A program made the position numbers and the translations under genes. A model generated the notes under the pieces. That model saw nothing but the letters and a program-made list of their open reading frames with translations, did not search any database and was not told where the DNA came from. A stretch of DNA of 18,268 nucleotides, from contig CANQZF010000008.1 in assembly GCA_947628265.1 (NCBI GenBank), forward strand, positions 1 through 18,268, in the 5' to 3' direction. The stretch comes from an uncultured Oscillospiraceae bacterium. GTDB taxonomy: Bacteria; Bacillota; Clostridia; Oscillospirales; Oscillospiraceae. Positions within the stretch are counted from its first letter, which is position 1; each line of letters starts with the position of its first letter. Positions 1 through 6,147 of this stretch are shown in pieces.

Positions 1-4
1 TCAC

Positions 5-95
5 CGCCGTAAGGGCCGATGCCCACATCGGCCCATCCCCCGATAACCGCAATCCCCCAAACAACGCCGTAAGGGCGGCCTCTCTTGGCCGCCCT
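5..95. repeat. two hairpins with a shared 12-nt leader
   Basis: CGCCGTAAGGGC occurs at 5-16 and again at 65-76, exactly 60 bp apart. Each copy runs into a hairpin: GGGCCGATG/CATCGGCCC (13-34, 9 bp) and AGGGCGGCC/GGCCGCCCT (72-95, 9 bp). The stems differ in sequence but keep the same position after the leader. Neither is followed by a convincing T-run, so they look like dispersed palindromic repeats rather than clear terminators, though the second lies 22 nt past the cobC stop codon and could end that operon. Confidence 0.55.
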
Positions 96-117
96 CTCAT
101 TTTACCCTATTCCTTTT

Positions 118-684
118 TCACACCCCCCGATACTCCCCCTCCTCCGTCTCCACCGCGTACCCCCTCCCCGGCTGGGGCTGCCAATCGTAGCGGGTCTTAT
201 GCTCCTGGGGGAAGAGGCGCTCCATGATGGCGGCGATGGGGCCGCCGTGGGTGAAGAGGGCGGCGGGGCGGCCCTCCTGGAGGAGGCGGTCCAGGGCCGC
301 GAGGACCCGGGCGCGCATCTCAAGGCCGCTCTCGCCGTGGGGGGCGACGTTGGCCTCGTTGTCGCCGGTGATCCAGGCGATGTAGGCGGGGTCATTTTTC
401 ATCTCCTCATAGGAGCGCATTTCAAAATCCCCGAAGTCCATCTCCCGAAAGGCCGGGTCCACCTCAAAGGGCACATCGCCGTAGAGCTCAAAAAGCGTCT
501 CCCGGCACCTGAGCGCGCCGCTGACGATCACCCGAAAGCCCTCCAGGCTCGGTAAGGCCCCGGAGGCACGGATGGCCCGCAGCTCCGCCCTCCCCAGCTC
601 GCTGAGGGGTAGGTCTGTCGCGCCACAATATAGATGCCGCTCGTTGGCCGCCGTCTTCCCGTGGCGAAATAAGATGAGCTTCAT
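118..684 (-). CDS. cobC: histidine phosphatase, probable alpha-ribazole / adenosylcobalamin phosphatase (CobC-like)
   Basis: The 188-residue product belongs to the histidine phosphatase (phosphoglycerate mutase-like) superfamily. It has the N-terminal RHG signature at residues 7-9 (His8 the expected phospho-acceptor), Arg59, an acidic REMDFGDFE segment near residue 81, and the second active-site THGG with His146. In cobalamin synthesis CobC removes the 5'-phosphate from alpha-ribazole phosphate or from adenosylcobalamin phosphate. The family alone does not fix the substrate; the assignment rests on being last in a cobT-cobU-cobS operon. The ATG at 684 was chosen because it gives the usual MKLILFRHGKT start and overlaps the upstream stop as ATGA. 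A longer in-frame start at 753 would add 23 unrelated residues. Soluble and cytoplasmic. Confidence 0.83.
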   Translation of the reverse strand: MKLILFRHGKTAANERHLYCGATDLPLSELGRAELRAIRASGALPSLEGFRVIVSGALRCRETLFELYGDVPFEVDPAFREMDFGDFEMRSYEEMKNDPAYIAWITGDNEANVAPHGESGLEMRARVLAALDRLLQEGRPAALFTHGGPIAAIMERLFPQEHKTRYDWQPQPGRGYAVETEEGEYRGV

Positions 685-1058
685 TTGAGCCTCTGGGCAA
701 GGCCGCAGAACATCCGGGTGACGCTGTCCGCCCGGGACGATAAGTACCCGCAAAGCCTGCCCGCCGCCTCCCTCCAGGCGCGATTTTCCGCCCCCAGGGG
801 GACGACGCCGCAGAAGATGTCCTCCGAGATGAGGACGCTATTTTCCCACTGGCTTTCGTGCTTTTTAAAAAGCTCCACGGGGTCCACACCCTCCCGGACG
901 CACCAAAGGGCCAGGTTTTCCAGCCCCGCGATACACCGGGCGGACCAGTCCACTTTCCCGTCCTCCCGGCAGGTGAAAATATCGTCCTCCCGGACGGAAA
1001 AATGGCTCTTGGCGTATGCGCGCTTCCCCTGATACGCCCCGCCGATGATAAGATCCAT
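681..1058 (-). CDS. short CobU-like protein
   Basis: This 125-residue protein resembles the CobU family (adenosylcobinamide kinase / adenosylcobinamide-phosphate guanylyltransferase) but is about 55 residues shorter than usual. The N-terminus carries a P-loop-like GGAYQGKR (residues 6-13) with Arg where CobU has Ser/Thr after the Lys. The C-terminal half (EDIFCGVVPLGAENRAWREAAGRL, here broken as EDIFCGVVP then ENRAWRE then AGRL) matches the family's NEVGxGxVP...RxxRDxxG segment. The central stretch that holds the guanylylated His in CobU is absent. It follows cobS after 11 nt, with a GGGGGAG ribosome site, and overlaps cobC by 4 nt. It could be a second, specialised CobU or a regulatory or degenerate paralogue; function is inferred. 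Confidence 0.65.
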   Translation of the reverse strand: MDLIIGGAYQGKRAYAKSHFSVREDDIFTCREDGKVDWSARCIAGLENLALWCVREGVDPVELFKKHESQWENSVLISEDIFCGVVPLGAENRAWREAAGRLCGYLSSRADSVTRMFCGLAQRLK

Positions 1059-1069
1059 GCTCTCCCCCC

Positions 1070-1819
1070 TTATATGAGCGCGAAAACCGCGACGCCGCAG
1101 ACCTCGGCGAAGGTCAGGGCGTACCCCGACACGTCCCCGGAGAAGCCCTCTAAGCTCCGAAAGCCCCGGTAGGCGTGGTGGCAGTAGCCTAAGAGCACAC
1201 CGGCGGCCGCGAAGCCGTATTTTCCAAGAAATACAAATCCGGCGGCCAGCTCCAGGGCGAGGAGGAGCGAAAGGAGCACGGCGTGGGAGCGCTTGACGCC
1301 CCTTCTGTACGCGCCGGCGTATTCGCTCACCGTCATGGGCCGCAGGACCGTCACCGCCAGGGCCGCCGCCGTGCGGGAGACCGTGGGGATGAGGAGGAGC
1401 GCCAGGGGCCGTGCCTCCGCCCTTGCGGCGGAGAAGAAGGAAAACTCGGCCATTATGAGCAGCGCCCCCGCCAGCACCGCGAAGGAGCCCACGTGGGGGT
1501 CCTTGAGAATTTTTCGCCGCTCCTCCGGCTCCCGCCAGGACTTCACCGCGTCCGTCACGTCCAGGTACCCGTCAAAGTGGATGCCGCCGGTGATGAGGAA
1601 CGGATACGCGCACAGCGCCGCCCCCGCCACGAGCCTCGGCAGCTCCCAATACCGTAAAAGGGCCGCCAAAACCGCCCAGAGCCCGCCGATGAGCGCCCCC
1701 ACCAGGGGCAAAAACAGCGTCATCAGGGGCCGCGCCTCCTCGTCCCAGACCCTTCCCGGGACGGGGACGGCGGTGAACATGGATAGGCACATCAAAAGCG
1801 CCCGGAACCACTTTTTCAC
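1070..1819 (-). CDS. cobS: adenosylcobinamide-GDP ribazoletransferase (cobalamin synthase)
   Basis: CobS joins adenosylcobinamide-GDP with alpha-ribazole (phosphate) at the membrane, the last assembly step of the nucleotide loop. The 249-residue product shows the family's N-terminal MFTAVPVP segment, several hydrophobic membrane helices, and the conserved acidic signature GGIHFDGYLDVTDAVKS near residues 80-100, followed by ILKDPHVGSFAVL, equivalent to the usual IMKDPRVGxxG motif. The GTG at 1819 was chosen because it overlaps the cobU stop as GTGA and gives the family-typical start MKKWFRALLM; a longer frame reaching 1882 would read through cobU. Translational coupling with cobU is likely. 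Confidence 0.92.
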   Translation of the reverse strand: MKKWFRALLMCLSMFTAVPVPGRVWDEEARPLMTLFLPLVGALIGGLWAVLAALLRYWELPRLVAGAALCAYPFLITGGIHFDGYLDVTDAVKSWREPEERRKILKDPHVGSFAVLAGALLIMAEFSFFSAARAEARPLALLLIPTVSRTAAALAVTVLRPMTVSEYAGAYRRGVKRSHAVLLSLLLALELAAGFVFLGKYGFAAAGVLLGYCHHAYRGFRSLEGFSGDVSGYALTFAEVCGVAVFALI

Positions 1820-2361
1820 AGCTCCCACTCCCCCTTGTGGACATAAATATTCCCCGCGCACAGCTCCAGAACCGTGTCGCACGCCGCCGCCAGGGCCCGG
1901 TCGATGGAGGCAAGGTCCGCCCTGTAGTTTTCCGTGAAATCGTCGTACCGGATGGCGTCGGAGTAGATGTAATCGGAGACGAAAACGGCGTTTTTGGCCT
2001 CCCGGGCGACCTTGAGAAGCCCGTCTATCGAGCGCCTTGCGGCATTTTTATCCGCGTCCCCGGCGGGGTTTTCGGGGTACATCTCATTTAAAAGGAGCGC
2101 CGTCACGCTGTCCACCAAAAAGGTGGCCCCCGGCGCGGCCAGGTCCAGGCACCGCTCCACCCCTCGCCCCAGCTCCAGCGTCTCAAAGCCCAGCCCCGCC
2201 CGGTCCGCAATGTGGCGGCGGACGCGGGCCCGGTCCTCCTCATCATAGGGGATCATGGTGGCCACATAGTATTTTGGCCCGGGTCCGGCCAGCCGGACCG
2301 CGATTTTTTGCGCCAGGGAGGACTTGCCGCTCTTGACGCCGCCGGAGATAAAGACGGTCAC
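1816..2361 (-). CDS. cobU: adenosylcobinamide kinase / adenosylcobinamide-phosphate guanylyltransferase
   Basis: CobU phosphorylates adenosylcobinamide and then transfers GMP to it, giving adenosylcobinamide-GDP for CobS. The 181-residue product begins MTVFISGGVKSGKSS with a clear P-loop at residues 7-14. It continues with YYVATMIPYDEEDRARVRRH, where His50 fits the guanylylated histidine, and LVDSVTALLLNEM. The C-terminal NEVGxGxVP segment of classical CobU is replaced by VSDYIYSDAIRYDDFTENYR, a variant form; the short CobU-like gene downstream carries the more classical version. The GTG start at 2361 overlaps the cobT stop as GTGA, so a longer frame to 2451 is rejected. Confidence 0.87.
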   Translation of the reverse strand: MTVFISGGVKSGKSSLAQKIAVRLAGPGPKYYVATMIPYDEEDRARVRRHIADRAGLGFETLELGRGVERCLDLAAPGATFLVDSVTALLLNEMYPENPAGDADKNAARRSIDGLLKVAREAKNAVFVSDYIYSDAIRYDDFTENYRADLASIDRALAAACDTVLELCAGNIYVHKGEWEL

Positions 2362-3452
2362 CGCCCGCTCCCCCCTTCCCGGATGGGGTCTAAGTATGTG
2401 TCGTCGATACCGGCCTCCTCGAAGGTGGCCATATTCCCCATGACGGCGCATGCGGCGTCTAAGATCATCATGGCGATGGGGCAGCCGCTGCCCTCCCCCA
2501 GGCGCATTTGGAGGTCAAAGAGGGGCTTTAAATGGAGCTCCTCCATGGCGATCCTGTACCCCGGCTCCGTGGAGGCGTGGGAGGGGACGAAGTACCCCGC
2601 CGCGCCGGGGCACAGCCGCGCGGCGCACAAGGCCGCCACGGCGGAGATGAAGCCGTCGATGACCGCCGGCACCCGCCGGGAGGCCGCCGCGAGGAACGCC
2701 CCGGTCATGGCGCACAGGTCGAAGCCCCCCACCTTGGAGAGCACGTCCACGATGTTGGAGGGGTCCGGGCGGTTCACCGCGAGGGCGCGGCCGATGGCCT
2801 CCAGCTTTCGCTCCCGGCCCTCGTCCGTAAGGCCGCCGCCCCGGCCCGTCACCTGCTCCACCGGCCTTCCCGTGAGGGCCGCCAGCACGGCGGCGGAGGT
2901 GGTGGTGTTGCCGATGCCCATCTCCCCCACGCCCAGGACCCGGGCCCCGGCGTCCACGGCCTCTGAGGCCGTTTCCGCGCCCACAAGGAGGGCCCGGAGG
3001 GCCTCCGCCCGCTCCATGGCCGGCCCGTGGGCGATATTTTTTGTCCCGTAGGCGATCTTCCGGGGCAAAATTCCGTTTTCCCGCAAATCGGCGTTGACCC
3101 CCACGTCGCAGACGTAGAGCTCCACGCCGAATTTTTCCGCCAACACCGAGGCCCCGGTCTTATGCCGGACGAGGTTCACCGTCTGGGCCGCCGTCACGGA
3201 CCGGGGGGCCACGGAGACGCCCTCCGCCACCACACCGTTGTCGGCGCAGAAGACCAAAAGCGCCTTTCGGTCCACGGAATTTATGACCTTCCCCGTGATC
3301 CCGGCCAGCTTAACGGACAGCTCCTCCAGCCGCCCCAGGCTCCCGGGGGGCTTGGCGAGCTTATCCTGCCGGGTCCTCGCGGCCTCCATGGCGGCGGCGT
3401 CCAGGGGCCTTATGCTGTCCAGGAGGGCCCGGAGGGCCCTTTCGTCACTCAT
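2358..3452 (-). CDS. cobT: nicotinate-nucleotide--dimethylbenzimidazole phosphoribosyltransferase
   Basis: CobT makes alpha-ribazole phosphate from a lower-ligand base (classically dimethylbenzimidazole) and nicotinate mononucleotide. At 364 residues it is of normal family length. Recognisable segments are KPPGSLGRLE (34-43), FCADNGVVAEGVSVAP (68-83), the GEMGIGNTT loop with Glu177, TGRGGG (202-207), and RLGEGSG with Glu320 in the place of the catalytic base. The true base used by this organism cannot be read from the sequence, and no dimethylbenzimidazole synthesis gene lies in the window. ATG at 3452 follows GGAGGAAA and overlaps the upstream gene's end by 8 nt. Confidence 0.95.
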   Translation of the reverse strand: MSDERALRALLDSIRPLDAAAMEAARTRQDKLAKPPGSLGRLEELSVKLAGITGKVINSVDRKALLVFCADNGVVAEGVSVAPRSVTAAQTVNLVRHKTGASVLAEKFGVELYVCDVGVNADLRENGILPRKIAYGTKNIAHGPAMERAEALRALLVGAETASEAVDAGARVLGVGEMGIGNTTTSAAVLAALTGRPVEQVTGRGGGLTDEGRERKLEAIGRALAVNRPDPSNIVDVLSKVGGFDLCAMTGAFLAAASRRVPAVIDGFISAVAALCAARLCPGAAGYFVPSHASTEPGYRIAMEELHLKPLFDLQMRLGEGSGCPIAMMILDAACAVMGNMATFEEAGIDDTYLDPIREGGSGR

Positions 3453-3732
3453 TTTCCTCCGCCTCCCGCCGTCTTATCTCCCGGGCGCGGCGCCTTGCTC
3501 TACGGCGCTTCTCCCGGTTTTTCTTAAGCCTGTCCTCCCCCCGGGGCTCCTTCAGCCCCGCCGCCTCCAGGGCACGCGGCCAGGGGCCGAGGTAGGCCTT
3601 GACGGCCACCACCTCGTCCGGCTCAAAGTCCGAGCGCTGGGGGAGCCTGTCCGCGCCGGATGCCTGGAGCTCCTGTTTTTTTGCGCGCAGAAGCTCCAGG
3701 CATATTTCTTTTGTGTACTTTTTCTCAGCCAT
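3445..3732 (-). CDS. small basic protein with HNH_repeat-like domain
   Basis: The 95-residue product has an N-terminal part (about residues 6-62) resembling the homing-endonuclease-associated repeat: a helix (EICLELLRAKKQEL), a RLPQRSDFEPDE turn, then YLGPWPRALEAAGLK. A highly basic tail, rich in Arg/Lys from residue 69 to the end (KKNREKRRRARRR), suggests nucleic-acid binding. No nuclease motif is present. It lies 3 nt after the TcdA-like gene and overlaps cobT by 8 nt, so it is co-transcribed with both. No role in cobalamin synthesis is evident; function is unknown. The family match is from memory of the motif pattern and is moderate. Confidence 0.7.
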   Translation of the reverse strand: MAEKKYTKEICLELLRAKKQELQASGADRLPQRSDFEPDEVVAVKAYLGPWPRALEAAGLKEPRGEDRLKKNREKRRRARRRAREIRRREAEENE

Positions 3733-3735
3733 CGT

Positions 3736-4473
3736 CTACTTCCCCGCCCTGTCAGGGGCCGTCAGATCCCGCACCACCTCACCGGCGAGGATGAGCCCCG
3801 CCACGGAGGGGACGAAGGCGCAGCTGCCCGGGGTGTCCCTTCTCCCCTGCTTCGGGGCCTCCTCCGAGGGGCCGCCCGCGCCGCGTTTTATGGGCTCCTC
3901 CTCAGACCAGACCACCTTCAAATGCCGGATGCCCCGCTTTTTGAGCTCCTTGCGCATGATCCGGGCCAGGGGGTCCATGCTTGTCTCAAAGATGTCCCCC
4001 ACCCTAAAGGCCGTGGGGTCCGTCTTGTTCCCGGCCCCCATGGCGCTTATGATGGGCACGTGGGCGCGCGCCGCCTCCTCGATGAGCGTCAGCTTCCCGG
4101 TGACGGTGTCGATGGCGTCCACGATGTAGTCAAATTTGGTGAAGTCGAACTCTCCCGCCGTCTCCGGGGTGTAAAAGGTCCTGTAGGCGTAGACCCGGGC
4201 ATCGGGATTGATGTCCAGCGCCCGCTCCCGGGCCACGTCCGCCTTGAAGCGCCCCAGGGTGCTGTGGAGGGCCAGGATTTGCCTATTCAAATTTGTGAGG
4301 GAGACGGTGTCCTTGTCGATGAGGTGCAGCTCCCCCACGCCGCTCCGGGCCAGGGCCTCCGCCGCGTAGCCCCCCACGCCGCCGAGACCAAAGACGGCAA
4401 CGCGGGCATTTAAAAGCCGCTCCATCCCGTCCTCGCCCATAAGGAGGCGGGTCCTTGAAAACTGATCCGGCAT
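3736..4473 (-). CDS. tcdA: tRNA threonylcarbamoyladenosine dehydratase (TcdA/CsdL-like E1 enzyme)
   Basis: This is an E1-like ThiF/MoeB-fold ATP-dependent enzyme of 245 residues. The nucleotide-binding GLGGVGGYAAEALARSG lies at 29-45, DKDTVSLTNLNRQ with the conserved Arg64 at 53-65, and the VDAIDTVTGK segment near 118-127. The C-terminal part (SMDPLARIMRKELKKRGI, VVWSEEEP, PSVAGLILAGEVVRDL) has the layout of TcdA, which dehydrates t6A37 of ANN-decoding tRNAs to cyclic t6A, rather than ThiF or MoeB, which usually have a Zn-binding cysteine set not seen here. The ATG at 4473 is preceded by GGGGGAG; a GTG at 4485 in the same frame has no better site. It sits 16 nt after the transporter gene. Confidence 0.85.
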   Translation of the reverse strand: MPDQFSRTRLLMGEDGMERLLNARVAVFGLGGVGGYAAEALARSGVGELHLIDKDTVSLTNLNRQILALHSTLGRFKADVARERALDINPDARVYAYRTFYTPETAGEFDFTKFDYIVDAIDTVTGKLTLIEEAARAHVPIISAMGAGNKTDPTAFRVGDIFETSMDPLARIMRKELKKRGIRHLKVVWSEEEPIKRGAGGPSEEAPKQGRRDTPGSCAFVPSVAGLILAGEVVRDLTAPDRAGK

Positions 4474-4489
4474 GGTCTCCCCCACTTTC

Positions 4490-5260
4490 TCAGCTAAACA
4501 GCTTTACAGCCAAAATCACCGCGCCCAGGGTCGTCAGCACCACGCCCACCACCCGGTTCAGGGTCTTGGGGCTGGCCTTGTTGGCGAAGAGCGCCGCGAT
4601 CCTGGCCCACAGGAGGGTGAACGCCACGCACAGCCCCAGGCACCAGAGATCCGGCGCGCCGCCGAAGGCGAAGTGGCTCACCGCCCCGGTGAGGGCCGTG
4701 AAGGTCATGATAAAGACGCTGGTGCCCACGGCGGTCTTCAACTCGTAGCCCAGGACGCTGGTCAAAAGGAGCAGCATCATCATGCCGCCCCCCGCGCCCA
4801 CAAAGCCGCAGATGGAGCCGATCACCGAGCCGCTGACGATGGACTGGACCACCCGCTTTTTGGGGCTGACGGCGGCCATGGACTCCTTGGTGGTCATGAC
4901 GGGTTTGACGATGAATTTGATCCCCAAAAGCATGGTCATGAAGACGGAAAAGCTCCCCATGGTGGTGTTGGGCACAAAGCTGGCGATCCAGCTGCCCACC
5001 ATGGTGAAGAGGAGCACCGCCGCCATCATGACAAGGCCGTTGCGTATGTCCAGATTTTTGTTTTTCCCGTAGGTCCAGGCGCTGGCGGCGCTAGCCAGGA
5101 CGTCGCTGGCCAGGGCGATCCCCACCGCCTCATAGGCCGGCAGCCCTAAAAACGTGATGAGCATGGGGCTGATGACCGCCGCCGCGCTCATCCCCGCAAA
5201 CCCGGTGCCAAGCCCCGCACCCAGGCCGGCCAGGAAACAGACGATAACCTTTAAGAGCAT
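4490..5260 (-). CDS. TSUP (TauE/SafE) family membrane transporter
   Basis: The 256-residue product is very hydrophobic, with about eight membrane segments in two halves. The first half starts FLAGLGAGLGTGFAGMSAAAVISPML and the second SGSVIGSICGFVGAGGGMMMLLLLT. This repeated Gly-rich opening of each half is the TSUP signature. Known members export or import sulfite, sulfonates, sulfoacetate or related anions; this substrate cannot be read from sequence. It is first in the operon that ends with the cobalamin genes. The ATG at 5260 follows AAAGGAG; an upstream start at 5296 would lie within the promoter and is unlikely. Confidence 0.85.
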   Translation of the reverse strand: MLLKVIVCFLAGLGAGLGTGFAGMSAAAVISPMLITFLGLPAYEAVGIALASDVLASAASAWTYGKNKNLDIRNGLVMMAAVLLFTMVGSWIASFVPNTTMGSFSVFMTMLLGIKFIVKPVMTTKESMAAVSPKKRVVQSIVSGSVIGSICGFVGAGGGMMMLLLLTSVLGYELKTAVGTSVFIMTFTALTGAVSHFAFGGAPDLWCLGLCVAFTLLWARIAALFANKASPKTLNRVVGVVLTTLGAVILAVKLFS

Positions 5261-5282
5261 TGTGGTCACTCCTTTGGGGTCG

Positions 5283-5311
5283 ATTATACCACACAAAGGC
5301 GCTCAAATCAA
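5283..5311 (-). promoter_or_regulatory. sigma-A type promoter of the TSUP-to-cobC operon
   Basis: On the minus strand TTGATT (5306-5311), a 17-bp spacer and TATAAT (5283-5288) form a near-consensus promoter, also with a TG upstream of the -10. Transcription would start near 5276, only about 15 nt before the ATG at 5260. There is no room for a cobalamin riboswitch in the leader. Confidence 0.85.
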
Positions 5312-5341
5312 CCGTAGACGCCCGCCGGGGTGTAAAAGGAT

Positions 5342-5360
5342 GCCGCCCTTTTGGGCGGCG
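5342..5360. repeat. short GC-rich hairpin
   Basis: GCCGCCC and GGGCGGC face each other across a TTTT loop at 5342-5359. It lies at the edge of the gene-free stretch 5312-5876, just upstream of the operon promoter, and has no T-run to mark it as a terminator on either strand. Confidence 0.45.
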
Positions 5361-5372
5361 GGATGGAATTCT

Positions 5373-5474
5373 GGGAGGGTTTGGAACCCTCCCCTACGAC
5401 ATCATTTGAGAAATGTTGCGTTATTATGGGAAAATCTATCAATTTTCTCGTAGGGGCGGGTTCCAAACCCGCCC
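5373..5474. repeat. palindromic repeat element R1 (inverted pair of 27-bp arms)
   Basis: The left arm (5373-5399) reads GGGAGGGTTTGGAACCCTCC then CCTACGA. The right arm (5448-5474), read on the other strand, is the same except that the two variable positions are C/G instead of A/T. Each arm is itself a mini-palindrome (GGGAGGGTT/AACCCTCCC versus GGGCGGGTT/AACCCGCCC), so the two differences compensate within each arm. The 48-bp AT-rich centre contains a small GAAAAT/ATTTTC hairpin. It resembles the palindromic intergenic repeats common in high-GC gut Clostridia; no coding content. Confidence 0.7.
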
Positions 5475-5530
5475 GTCCCCCGTCTACCGCCGCACCCTCA
5501 ACCACCGTTGTACAGTCCGCCGCCCAAATT

Positions 5531-5628
5531 GCCCCTCCCTCTGGGAGGGGTGCCCGAGCGCAGCGACGGGCAGGGTGGGTCCGTAATCCGGCCACCCCCA
5601 CCCCCTGCCCCCTCCCAAAGGGAGGGGC
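5531..5628. repeat. palindromic repeat element R2 (98 bp, inverted ends)
   Basis: GCCCCTCCCTCTGGGAGGGG (5531-5550) is repeated inverted at 5609-5628 with one central mismatch (CTC versus CTT). Each end is itself palindromic (CCCCTCCC/GGGAGGGG). The interior is GC-rich with GGGTGGGTCC and CCACCCCCACC stretches facing one another. It is MITE-like in form, but no target duplication could be identified. Confidence 0.65.
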
Positions 5629-5633
5629 TATTA

Positions 5634-5826
5634 AAATAAGCGGCCCGGAGGGCCGCAACATCTTTAGCCTTCCCCGCTTAGGCGGGGAAGGTGGCGCGTA
5701 GCGACGGATGAGGTGAGAGGGTGCGTTCATCGGACTGCTTCCTGATTTGCAACCCTCTCACCTCACCCCTGCCCCTCCCCGCCTAAGCGGGGAGGGCTCT
5801 CAAAATGTGCGGCTGCGCCGCAACAT
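5634..5826. repeat. palindromic repeat element R3, nested cruciform, with flanking GCCGCAACAT motifs
   Basis: The core at 5666-5798 is bounded by AGCCTTCCCCGCTTAGGCGG and its inverted near-copy ending GGGGAGGGCT. The differences between the ends are compensated inside each end's own stem. Inside lies a perfect 13-bp inverted pair, GAGGTGAGAGGGT (5710-5722) and ACCCTCTCACCTC (5752-5764). On both sides sits a short hairpin followed by GCCGCAACAT: GCGGCCCggaGGGCCGC at about 5640-5656, and TGCGGCtgcGCCGCA near 5808-5822. With R1 and R2 this accounts for most of the gene-free 5312-5876 interval. Confidence 0.65.
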
Positions 5827-5876
5827 TTAAAATCTCCCGTCCTCCCGGTTTTCCGGTGGGCGGAGGGATTTTCTAT

Positions 5877-6131
5877 TCACTTTACAAATCCAAACAGCCC
5901 CTTTTTCTCGTAGGGCTCGGATTTATAGGAGAGGACCTTGTAGCCGGTCTTGTCGATGGCGGCGCGCAGGGCCGGCTCGTCTATGTCCGCCTCGGAGAGG
6001 ATCACCGTCTCGCCCTTGGCGTGGGAGGAGGTGACCTTTTTCACCGGGAAGGCACGGCGGACGGCCTCGTTTACGTGGCTTTCGCACATGGCGCACATCA
6101 TGCCGTCGATCTTCAGAGTAATTTTTCGCAT
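5877..6131 (-). CDS. small heavy-metal-associated (HMA) domain protein, CopZ-like
   Basis: The 84-residue protein starts MRKITLKIDGMMCAMCESHV, with the metal-binding GMxCxxC motif (Cys13 and Cys16), and has the beta-alpha-beta-beta-alpha-beta pattern of HMA domains, including the closing IDKTGYKVLS. A short Lys-rich tail (EKKGLFGFVK) follows. Such proteins bind Cu(I) or other soft metals and hand them to ATPases, but no metal ATPase is in the window. The ATG at 6131 was chosen because GGAGG lies 7-8 nt ahead of it; a TTG at 6146 in frame lies over that ribosome site. It begins 17 nt after the GH2 stop codon and is probably co-transcribed with it. Confidence 0.8.
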   Translation of the reverse strand: MRKITLKIDGMMCAMCESHVNEAVRRAFPVKKVTSSHAKGETVILSEADIDEPALRAAIDKTGYKVLSYKSEPYEKKGLFGFVK

Positions 6132-6147
6132 AAGCTGTTCCTCCAAT

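Noticed and set aside
3238..4413. 391-residue open frame on the plus strand
   Set aside because: It is the opposite-strand shadow of cobT, the HNH_repeat-like gene and tcdA, with no family resemblance and biased composition.
5261..5311. Cobalamin riboswitch upstream of the operon
   Set aside because: The promoter lies 15-50 nt from the start codon; no B12-box sequence and no space for the fold.
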